Of a stretch of DNA of 64,000 nt, positions 26,141 to 36,900 are shown one piece after another. The stretch is from contig NZ_JBETXJ010000002.1 of NCBI RefSeq assembly GCF_040427915.1, forward strand, positions 744,001 to 808,000, in the 5' to 3' direction. The position numbers and the translations under genes were made by a program. Numbering within the stretch: the stretch's first letter is position 1; each line of letters starts with the position of its first letter. A model generated the notes under the pieces. The model did not search any database. It saw nothing but the letters and a program-made list of their open reading frames with translations, and was not told the DNA's origin. Source of the DNA: Gardnerella vaginalis. GTDB taxonomy: Bacteria; Actinomycetota; Actinomycetes; Actinomycetales; Bifidobacteriaceae.

Positions 26141-27807
26141 GTGCGCTTACTAAAGATGCTACACAAGTTGTAAAAGACACTAATAAAAGCGCTACACAAC
26201 TTAACAAAGACGCGCAAAATACGCAAAATACGCAAGACGCTCAGCCTACGCAGACTATGCAGCCTCAGCGTGGAAAAGCAGCCGTAGAACACGCGGCTCG
26301 CCTTGCTAGAGACGCCGAGCAAAAGGCTTTAGAACGCCAGCATGCAAAGGGAAAATCCACTGCAAGAGAGCGTTTGGATTTGCTTTTTGACACGGGCACG
26401 TTTGAAGAAATCGGACGCTTTAATGGCGGAGACATAAATAACGATGTTGCAGGATGCGCTGTAATCACTGGCTTTGGCGAAGTGTACGGCAAAAAAGTGG
26501 CAGTTTATGCTCAAGATTTTTCCGTTCGAGGCGGCACACTTGGACGCGCTGAAGGACAGAAAATATGCCATCTTCTAGACATGGCATTGCAGCTTGGAGT
26601 TCCAGTTGTTGCCCTAATCGACTCGGGTGGCGCTCGCATTCAAGAAGGCGTTAACGCGCTTACGCAATATGGTAGAATCTTCAAAAAAACTTGTGAAGCA
26701 AGCGGTTTAATTCCACAAATCTCACTAATTCTTGGTCCTTGCGCTGGTGGCGCAGTTTATTGCCCTGCTCTTACGGATTTTATAATCATGACTCGTGAAC
26801 ATTCCAACATGTTCGTAACTGGCCCAGATGTTGTTAAGGCAGCTACTGGCGAGTCGATTAGCATGGACGATTTAGGCGGTGGATATGTGCATAACTCCAC
26901 TTCGGGCGTTGCTCACTATTTGGGTGAAGACGAGGCGGATGCCATTGACTATGCGCGCACAATCTTGGCTTATTTGCCGCAAAATTGCAATCAAAATCCG
27001 CCAACATTCGCATACGCTGCCACTCGCGCAGACAGAGAAACCGCTAAGCAGCTTGCGACTATTGTCCCGAGCAATGATCGCCAGCCGTACGACGTTTTAG
27101 ATGTTATTCGCGCAATCGTAGATTATGGCGAATTTGTGCAAATTCAAGAGCTTTACGCGGCATCCGCAGTAGTTGGTTTTGCTTGCATAGACGGGCATCC
27201 TGTTGGAATAGTGGCAAATCAGCCTAAAGTCAATGCTGGAATTTTAGACGTTAATTCTTCCGAAAAAGTAGCGCGATTTGTGCGATTGTGCGACGCGTTT
27301 AATCTTCCTGTTGTAACTCTTGTAGACACTCCTGGATACAAGCCGGGATCAGATCAGGAGCACGCTGGAATTATTCGCAGAGGCGCAAAAGTGATTTACG
27401 CATACGCAAACGCGCAAGTTCCTCTCGTCACTGTGATTTTACGCAAGGCTTTTGGTGGAGCATACATTGTAATGGGATCAAAGTCGATGGGAGCAGACTT
27501 TAACTACGCTTGGCCTACAAGTCAGATAGCGGTTTTGGGCGCTCAAGGAGCTGTGAACATTATTCACCGCAAAGATTTGCAAAAAGCAAAAGAGCGCGGA
27601 CAAGATGTTGACGCTTTAAGAAAAAAGCTTGTTGAAGATTACGAAAATACCACTGTAAACGCGAATCTTTCGTTGGAAACTGGTCAGATTGACGCAATGA
27701 TAGACCCAGAGCAAACAAGAGACGTTATTGCTAATTCTTTAAAGATTTTAAGAAGTAAAAAACGCGTTTCTAAAACGGGGAAGCATCATGGAAACCAGCC
27801 AATGTGA
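26137..27807 (+). CDS. accD: Acyl-CoA carboxylase beta chain (carboxyltransferase)
   Basis: A 556-residue AccD/PccB-type carboxyltransferase. After a Thr/Gln/Asp-rich N-terminal stretch of about 45 residues come KGKSTARERLDLLFDTGTFEEIG, GGTLGRAEGQKI, DSGGARIQEGV and VTVILRKAFGGAYIVMGSKSMGAD (in pieces). It transfers the carboxyl group from biotin to acetyl-CoA. It overlaps accC by ATGA, implying translational coupling and one-to-one synthesis of the two chains. The next gene, fas, is 148 bp downstream. Confidence 0.93.
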   Translation: MSALTKDATQVVKDTNKSATQLNKDAQNTQNTQDAQPTQTMQPQRGKAAVEHAARLARDAEQKALERQHAKGKSTARERLDLLFDTGTFEEIGRFNGGDINNDVAGCAVITGFGEVYGKKVAVYAQDFSVRGGTLGRAEGQKICHLLDMALQLGVPVVALIDSGGARIQEGVNALTQYGRIFKKTCEASGLIPQISLILGPCAGGAVYCPALTDFIIMTREHSNMFVTGPDVVKAATGESISMDDLGGGYVHNSTSGVAHYLGEDEADAIDYARTILAYLPQNCNQNPPTFAYAATRADRETAKQLATIVPSNDRQPYDVLDVIRAIVDYGEFVQIQELYAASAVVGFACIDGHPVGIVANQPKVNAGILDVNSSEKVARFVRLCDAFNLPVVTLVDTPGYKPGSDQEHAGIIRRGAKVIYAYANAQVPLVTVILRKAFGGAYIVMGSKSMGADFNYAWPTSQIAVLGAQGAVNIIHRKDLQKAKERGQDVDALRKKLVEDYENTTVNANLSLETGQIDAMIDPEQTRDVIANSLKILRSKKRVSKTGKHHGNQPM

Positions 27808-27829
27808 TTTGCAGATGATTTGAGACGCA

Positions 27830-27850
27830 CTCAAAAGTCGCAAGCAACCG
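27830..27850 (+). repeat. Copy of the AAGTCGCAAGCAACC palindromic-element arm
   Basis: A 21-bp stretch beginning CTCAAAAGTCGC is identical to 34476-34496 inside fas. Related arms occur at 33355, 35524, 44067, 45972 and 46945. It lies in the accD-fas gap, followed by GCGACC, so GTCGC...GCGAC could pair. Confidence 0.7.
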
Positions 27851-27955
27851 CGCATAAAGCGACCAGAGATAAATAAATCCAAAAACACAAATAATCCAAA
27901 AAACACAAATAAATTTTAAAAATAAAACGTAAACCTACGAACAAAGGAAAATAAA

Positions 27956-30900
27956 ATGACAACATACTTATTTGACCAGCTCGCACAAACACCACACATT
28001 CTTACCTTCGCAGGACAATCCACACCATGGGTGCAAGCCTTAAAAGAAACACAAAACGATGCGGAATTAAATAAAGAATTGCGCGAATATAACAAATTAG
28101 CAAAAACTTTACTGTCAAACATATATCCACAATTATTAGCAAATGCTGGAAGTGACATAAACGTATTCGATGCTTTAGAAAATTCTAAAATCAACACAGC
28201 CAGCGCACAATTAAGCGTACCAGGAATCACCATTGCTCAGCTGGCAAGCGTAAGAGACCTAACAAACCTAGGCTACAACTTTGAAGTAAATAAGCCAATT
28301 GCAAGCCTTGGACACTCTCAAGGCATAATAGCCGCAAAAATAGTAGAAGCTCGTATAAAAGCAGGGTCATGGCAAAACGCACAAAACCAAATAGCTGAAC
28401 TTATAGCAATCGCATACATAATCGGAGCAGCCGCAGACCGCGAAGCGCGAATGTTAGAAATCAGTGGGAACGGCGAAAAAACACCAATGCTATCGCTAAA
28501 AGGCGTGACGTTTGATCAGGCAAAAGCCTTGATCGAGCGAGTAGAAAGAACCAGAGGCGTTATATCAATCGCAGTTAAAAACTCGCGAAATCACATTGTG
28601 CTATCAGGATATCCAGAAGACATGGAAGCTGTGCAAAATCAGGCACAGAAAGAGTCGCAGCGCTCCAAAAAAATGCGCGAAATGAAGGAACGAGGTGGAT
28701 CAGTTTTTGCGCCAATCGCAGAGTATTTAGACGTTACAGTGCCATTCCATTCTCCAATCATGAAACCTGCTGTAGAACAAGTCGAAACCTGGGCAAAAGA
28801 CGCAGGATTAGATGCTGAACTTGCACTAAATCTTGCAAACGCTGTGCTAGTAGAGACAGTAGATTGGGCGAAGCAAATAGCAGAAGTTTTAAACAACGTA
28901 AATGCGCGAGAGCTATACGTGCTAGACATGGGTCCAGGAGAGGTGCTTGGCAAGCTAACAAACGTGCTACTACAAGGAAGCGGAGCTGGCGTAGTAGAAG
29001 TCGGAACAATGAACGCGCGCGCAAAAGCAAGCACAACTAGCGCTGCAGAAGCTGAATTATTGCGTACCGGATGCTGGGCGGATTTTGCGCCGCGAGTAAT
29101 CGACACTCCAGCTGGAAAAAAAGTTGTAACAAAATTCAGCAAGCTAACAGGCAAAGCTCCAGTACTGCTTGCTGGAATGACTCCAACCACAGTAGACCCA
29201 GAAATTGTAGCCGCCGCAGCCAACGCAGGATATTGGGCGGAACTTGCAGGTGGTGGACAAGTAACAGAAGAAGTATTTGACAGGCACATGGATTCTTTGA
29301 GCAAGCAATTGCAAGAAGGAGCAACCGTAGAATTCAACGCCATGTTTATGGACCGCTATTTGTGGAATTTGCAATTTGGCAGCAAACGTATAGTTCCAAA
29401 AAAGCGCGCTTCGGGGGCGCCAATCGACGGCGTAGTGATATCCGCAGGAATCCCAGAGTTAGACGAGGCAAAAGAACTTGTTGAAACTCTTCAAGCTGAC
29501 GGATTCCCATATGTGGCTTTTAAGCCGGGAACAGTAGATCAGATTCGCCAAGTAGTTCGTATAGCAAAAGCTGTTAAACCAGCAACAATTATTGCGCAAG
29601 TAGAAGGCGGATCTGCAGGCGGCCACCATTCATGGGAGTCGCTAGATGATTTGCTACTTAGCACTTATGCTCAAGTGCGCGAATGCGATAATTTGGTTCT
29701 TGTAGCAGGTGGCGGAATCGGCACCCCAGCGCGCGCAGCAGACTATATTAGTGGCGATTGGGCTTGCGAATACGGTTTGCCAAATATGCCTGTAGATGCT
29801 GTGATGATCGGTACGGCAGCAATGACAGCAAAAGAAGCGCACACAAGCGCACAAGTTAAGCGCATGCTGGTTGAAACTCCTGGAATAACAGAAGAAAATA
29901 CTTCAAGCGCAGAAGGATCTGCCGCAAGCTGCGATCCATTTGCTCCTATTGGCGAGCGCTGGGTGCCGTCTGGGAAAGTTGTTGGCGGAGTAACAAGCGG
30001 TTTAAGCCATTTGCACGCGGATATTTACGAGATTGAAAACGCGTCTGCACGCTGTGGTCGTCTTCTTGTTCATATGATGAAGAATCCACAGGAGCTTTCT
30101 AGCCGCAGAGATGAAGTGATTCGCGCGCTTAACTCTACTGCAAAACCATATTTTGGCGATGTTGAAAATATGACATATACCCAGTTTGCGCAGCGATTCC
30201 TTGATTTAAGCTATCCTTGGGCAGATCCTACTTACGCGGATCGCTACCTGCATTTGTTGCAGAGAATTGAAGCGCGTTTAATAAGTCAAGATTCTGGCGA
30301 ATTTACTTCGATTTTGCCAGATATTAAGCAGGTTGCTGAAGATCCTCAGTCTGCTCTCGATTCTCTTGTGCAAGTTTTTCCTAATGCGAGCGCGATGAAT
30401 GTTGTTCCAATGGATGCTGCATGGTTCCCAACCTTGGTGCGTGAATACCCTAAGCCAATGCCGTTTGTGCCAGTAATTGACAATGATCTTCTTCGCTGGT
30501 GGGGTCAGGATCAGCTTTGGCAGTCGGAAGATCCGCGATATTCTGCGGATGCTGTGCGAGTGATTCCAGGACCTATTTCTGTTGCAGGTATAACCACAAT
30601 GGATGAGCCAATCGCGGATATTTTAGGAAGATTTGAGGCTGCGGTTATAAATCGTTCGGTTGCTTGCGACTTGCCTTTGGGCTTTAATCAAAACGCATTT
30701 AGTCAAATAGATTGTGCGCAAAATATTGAAGAATATGTGCGCTCATGCCCGAATATTTCTTGGATTGGTCACGTAACCAATAATCCTGCTTATAAAACGC
30801 AAAATAATAGTGAAAACTATGTTATAACCGTAATAAGTGAAGAAAATAGCGTAATTAAGCTTGATTTAGACATTAAACTAGACACGTTCTGGGATGAGCA

Positions 30901-33900
30901 TGAATCCGACAATGAAAATAGCGGCAAAAATAGCGTAAAGAACAGCGGCAAAAATCATGCTGTTAGAGATATTGTAATTCCGCTTATTGTAGATGCAAAG
31001 CGTGCTGGAAGCATACCAGTAGTAGACCGCGAGAGACTACCAAAACACGTTTATAACATGTTGGCAGCAACTGCAGGCATTGGAAATACTGCGATTGCTG
31101 GAGATGTTTTAAGCGAAATGCCAAAAGTAGACGCAAGCCAAGAAGCGTGCGAGCAAGTTAAAAAAGAAATAGCTTGTGAAACAACATGTGAAACAGCCTG
31201 CGAAGAAACCTGCGAAATGCCATTTGGCGTGGTTAAATCAGCATACACGCTTTCTAGAAACCTAGGAATCGACCACGAATCTGCTACAGCTGGACGCCTG
31301 CCAGAAGGTTTACAAGCATCAAGAATCGTACCAGACGCGCTAGTAGGTCCAGCATGGCCAACAATATACTCAGCACTAGGATCCGTAATGGTAGACGGAT
31401 ACCCAGTAATTGAAGGACTACTCAACGCAGTACATTTAGACCATCTAATAGAACTAGATGTATCTACAGACGACCTGCAAAAATATGTTGGAACACGCAT
31501 AAACCTCACTGGTTGGGCAGAAGATTACGCCGAATCAGCTTCCGGGCGAGTAGTGACAATACACATAATTCACAATGCACAAGACGGAACAAAAATCGCG
31601 CACGAAACAGAGCGATTCGCAATCCGTGGGCGAAGCTACAGTGCAGCACTACCAAAGCCTGCTCCAGAATACGGAGATGCGGCAGAATTACACGGATTTA
31701 GCGTAGACAACACGCCTAGACGAGCGCTTAGACGCGTCGTAATTCGCGCGCCTAAAGACATGACGGCTTTTGCACGCACATCAGGTGACTTTAACCCAAT
31801 ACACACATCCAAAAGAGGAGCTGCAATCTCTGGGCTTTCCGCACCTCTAGTACACGGAATGTGGCTTTCGGCCGCGGCTCAGCACGTTGCTCAAGCATTG
31901 GACGAAAAAGGCGCGCACTATGATCTTGTTGGCTGGACGTACAACATGTACGGCATGGTGCAGCTTAACGACGAGGTAGAAATTACCGTAGAACGCGTAG
32001 GAAAAGTACGCCGCGGAGGACTAGCGCTAGAAGTCACATGCCGAGTAAACGGGCAAATCGTTTCTAAAGCGAGCGCACTTACACGCGCGCCGCGAGCAGC
32101 ATTCGTATACCCAGGACAAGGTATTCAAAAACAAGGAATGTCGTTGGATGAGCGCGCAAAATCGCCAGCTGTGCGCGAAACTTGGGAGCGTGCAGACAAG
32201 CTTACTCGCGAAAAACTAGGATTCTCAATACTTGCTGTAGTGCGAGATAATCCTAAGGAACTAACAGCAAATGGCGTAACATATCGTCATCCAGAAGGAT
32301 TGCTCAACTTAACGCAATTTACTCAAGTTGCGCTCGCTACTGTTGCTTTTGCACAAACCGCGCGTTTAAGAGAAGCAGGATGCGATATTTGGCCTGCGTA
32401 TTTTGCTGGTCACTCGCTTGGCGAATACAATGCGCTAAGCTCCTTCGCTCAAATTATTCCGCTAGAAACCGTGTTGGAACTCGTGTTCCACCGCGGATCT
32501 ACAATGCATCACTTGATTGAGCGAGATGAGCAAGGACGATCCAACTATCGAATGGGTGCTTTGCGTCCAAACCAGTTCGGTGTAGACGATGATGGTGTAA
32601 ACGCGTATGTTGAAGGAATCTCTAAGCAAACTGGCGAATTCTTGCAGATTGTAAACTACAATTTGGCAGGTCAACAATATGCAATAGCAGGCACAATAAA
32701 AGGTTTGAAAGCTTTGGCTCAAGATTCTGCCAAGCGAGCTAAAGAGTATGGCGGTAAGCCTCCATTCATGCTTGTTCCAGGAATCGACGTGCCTTTCCAT
32801 TCCAAGCTGCTTAGAAAAGGTGTGCCAGAGTTTCGCGATAAGCTGGATTCTCTGCTTCCAGCACATATTGACTACTCTGTGCTGGTTGATCGTTATATAC
32901 CAAACTTGGTTGCATGCCCGTTTGAGTTTACGCGCGAATTTGCGCAAAAGATTCTAGACGTTGTGCCTTCAGAACGTATTAAAGCTGCGCTAGAAAATGA
33001 CGAAATTTGGGATTCTTATGCAGCTGATGAGCAAAAACTCGGCAGGTTGCTGCTTACGGAGCTTCTTTCCTGGCAGTTTGCATCCCCTGTTCGTTGGATT
33101 GAAACGCAGGCGCTTATGTTTGAAAGCGCTGCATGCGGTGGATTAGGCGTAGAAGAATATGTTGAGGTTGGTTTAGGAAACGCACCAACTTTGGCAAATC
33201 TTGGAGCAAAAACGCTTTCTATGCCACAGTTTAGCGGACAGAAAGTTACCGTTTATAACGTTGGCAGAGACGAGGGTCGTGTTTATATGACAGACACGGA
33301 TTCGCTTGTGCCAGAAGTTTTTGAAGACGAAGAACCTGTGGTTGCAGAAGCAACGGCTGCTGGCGACTTATCCCAAACTAACGCGGAAAAATCGCAAGCA
33401 GCCGCCACAGCAAGTGCAGCATCTACTCAAATAAATGCAGATAATTCTGTGCAAAATGTGCAACAAAATGTGCAAAATGTGCAATCTGGGTCTGTGGCAG
33501 ATATTGAGTTTAAGGCGTCTGATGCTATAAAAACACTTATAGCTTACAGTGCAAAAATTCGCGCCGACCAAATCGGAGACGCAGACACCACAGACACGCT
33601 AACAAACGGCGTATCCTCTAGGCGAAACCAGCTTTTAATGGACATAAGCTCCGAGCTTGGCGTGGCAAGCGTAGATGGTGCTGCAGAAGCTCCGATGAGC
33701 GCGCTGAACAAGTTAGTGGATTCTGTTGCTCCGCGTTATAAAGCTTTTGGAGCGGTTCTTTCAGACGTTGTGAGAGAACGCTTGCGCACACTCTTCGGCG
33801 CAGCTGGGTTTAAGCCTGCGCAAATAGATAAGAGAATCGAACAAGTATGGCAGCTAGGTGAAGGCTGGCGAGCACACGTTTTGGCTGCTCTTATTTTGCA

Positions 33901-36900
33901 AACGCGAGAAGGAGCAAGCGTACGCGGAGGCGACTTGGCACAACTTTCTACAGAGTCAGCAAAGAATACTTCTGCAGCGCAAGATTTGATCGATTCTGCG
34001 ATTAATCAGGTTGCTAAAGAGCACGGAATTACTCTAGCTCAACCAGGTTCCGCAGGCACATCAGGCGGAGCAGTAGTTGATTCTGCAGCCTTGGACGAGT
34101 TTGCGCAGAAGGTTGTTGGTGCTGACGGCGTTTTGGCTGCTACTGCTAAATTCGTGTTAGCAAAGCTTGGTGTTGAAGCTCCTAAAGCAGAAGCTGAGAG
34201 CGACGAAAATGCTGCTGTTGTTGCAGCTGTAGAAGCCGAGCTCGGATCGGATTGGCCAAAACAGGTGGAGCCTCGATTCGATGAGCGCAAGGCGATTCTC
34301 TTCGATGATCGCTGGGCTAGCGCTCGCGAAGATTTGGCTAGAATATACTACGCGAATAAGGCTAATCAGGGGTCTGATTCAAATCCTTCTTCAAATCCTG
34401 CTTTATCTGAAATCAACAATTTTGGTTGTTTTGTTGGCACGGGCAAAACTATTGCTGAAGAAGCATTATGGTTCGCTCAAAAGTCGCAAGCAACCGGACT
34501 TGATAATCTGAGTTGCGTATTCAAGCGCATATCTAAAGATGCATTAACGGATATTAATGATCTTCCTAAAGATATTAAAGAAGTTAAAGAAGTTAATAGC
34601 GAAAACCTTGATTCTCGTCCTATTTTCTCAAATCGCTTCGCATCAGATGTTGCGGTTGTAACAGGCGTTGCACCAAATTCAATTGCTGCAGCAGTCGTCT
34701 GCGGTTTACTAAGAGGTGGAGCAACAGTTATAGCAACATCTCACAGTTTTAAGCCAAGCGTTAAAGCATGGGCGAAAAAAGCGTATCGTGAAAACGCTGT
34801 TATGGGAGCTAAACTATGGCTTGTTCCAGCAAACTTATCTAGCTACCGAGATGTAGATGCTCTCGTAAAGTGGGTTGGCACAGTTTCAAAGAAAGTCAGC
34901 GGCGCAACAACCACCATTTTGAAGCCAGCTTATGAGCCAAGCATGTTCTTCCCGTTTGCAGCACCTCCAGTTCACGGCACTTTGGCTGATTCTGGTGCGC
35001 TTTTCGAATCGCAGTCTCGCCTAATGCTATGGGGTGTGGAGCGTGCAATCGCAGGATTCGCGCAAATCGGAGCAGATACAGATGTGCAACATCGTATGCA
35101 CGTTGTGTTACCTGGCTCTCCAAACCGCGGTATGTTCGGTGGCGACGGCGCTTACGGCGAAGTCAAGAGCGCATTCGATGCGATTGTGAACCGTGCACAT
35201 GCCGAAAGCGTGTGGTCAAATCGTGTGACTTTTGCACATCCAAAAATCGGTTGGGTGCGTGGCACAGGTTTGATGGGAGGCAATGATCCGCTTGTTAAAG
35301 TCGTAGAAAAACGCGGCATAACAACGTATTCAACTCAACAAATGGCAAACCGTTTGCTAGATTTGTGCACTCGTGAAGCGCGCGAAGAAGCAGCGAAGGC
35401 TCCTCTAAACGTTGATTTTACAGGAGGATTAGGTAAGGATGCTCTTGATTTGAACGCGCTTCGCGCAGAAGCACTTGCGGATCAAGAACGCGCGGAGGCT
35501 TACGACTCATCCCAAACTAACGCGGATAAGTCGCAAGCTTTAGACGAGTCATATCCAAACGCAAAGTCTTCTATAAAAATAACAAACAAAGCACTTCCAA
35601 CACCATACGCTTTGCAACAGCCTCACGTAAATCTGGCGGATTGGAAAAACGTTACAGCGCGACCAGAAAACCAGATTGTAATAGTATCTGTTGGAGAACT
35701 TGGACCATGGGGATCTGGGCGAACACGATTCGAAGCAGAACTTGGAATACAAGAAGACGGTTCCGTTGATATTTCTGCAGGAGCAGTATTGGAATTAGCT
35801 TGGAATATGGGCTTGCTAACTTGGCAAGACTCGCCAAAACCAGGCTGGTATGATGCGGACGGCACGCTTGTGCCAGAAGAAGATATTGCAGAAAAGTATC
35901 GCGATGAGGTAGTAGCACGTTCTGGTATTCGACCATTCGAAACCGGTATGGGTGGCGATTACAAAGACGGAGCAAACGAAGAAGAAGCCGAAATCTTCCT
36001 CGATCACGACGTGAGCTTCAGCGTGCCAACAGAAACAATTGCGCGCGAATACGTGGCGCTTGATGAAGAACACACTGCGATTATGCAAGATGCTGAATCG
36101 GGAGAATGGACCGTTACGCGCAAAACTGGCTCAATGATACGCGTGCCAAGGCGCGCAGCCATGACCCGAACTGTTGGAGGACAATTCCCTAAAGGCTTCG
36201 ACCCATTAAAGTGGGGAATTCCAGCTTCGATGGTAGGAAGCGTAGACCCGATTGCGTTGTGGAATATCGTAACAACCGTAGACGCCTACATTTCCGCTGG
36301 TTTTACGCCTTCGGAAATTTTGCAAGCCGTGCATCCGTCCCTTGTAGCATCGACTCAAGGCACAGGATTTGGCGGAATGACGTCTATGCGAAAACTGTAT
36401 CTGGATCGCTTCCTAAACCACGAAATCCCTACAGACGTGTTGCAAGAAGCACTGCCAAATGTTGTAGCAGCGCACGTAATGCAGACATATATTGGCGGTT
36501 ACGGAAACATGATTCAGCCAGTTTCAGCATGCGCGACTGCAGCGGTTTCTCTCGAAGAAGGCGTTGATAAAATTGCGCTCGGCAAAGCCGACTTTGTTGT
36601 AACGGGCGCAATTGACGATATTGGCGTTGAATCCGTAGTTGGTTTCGGCAACATGAACGCCACTGCAAATAGTGAAGAAATGTATGCAAAGGGCATAAAT
36701 CCACGATTCTTCTCTCGTGCAAACGATCGCAGACGTGGAGGCTTCCTTGAAGCTCAAGGCGGCGGTACGATTCTCGTTACGCGAGGAGATATTGCGCTTA
36801 AGCTCGGCTTGCCTGTTGCTGGCGTAGTTGGATTCATTCACTCTTATGCGGATGGCGTGCACACTTCGATTCCAGCTCCAGGATTGGGTGCGCTAGCTGC

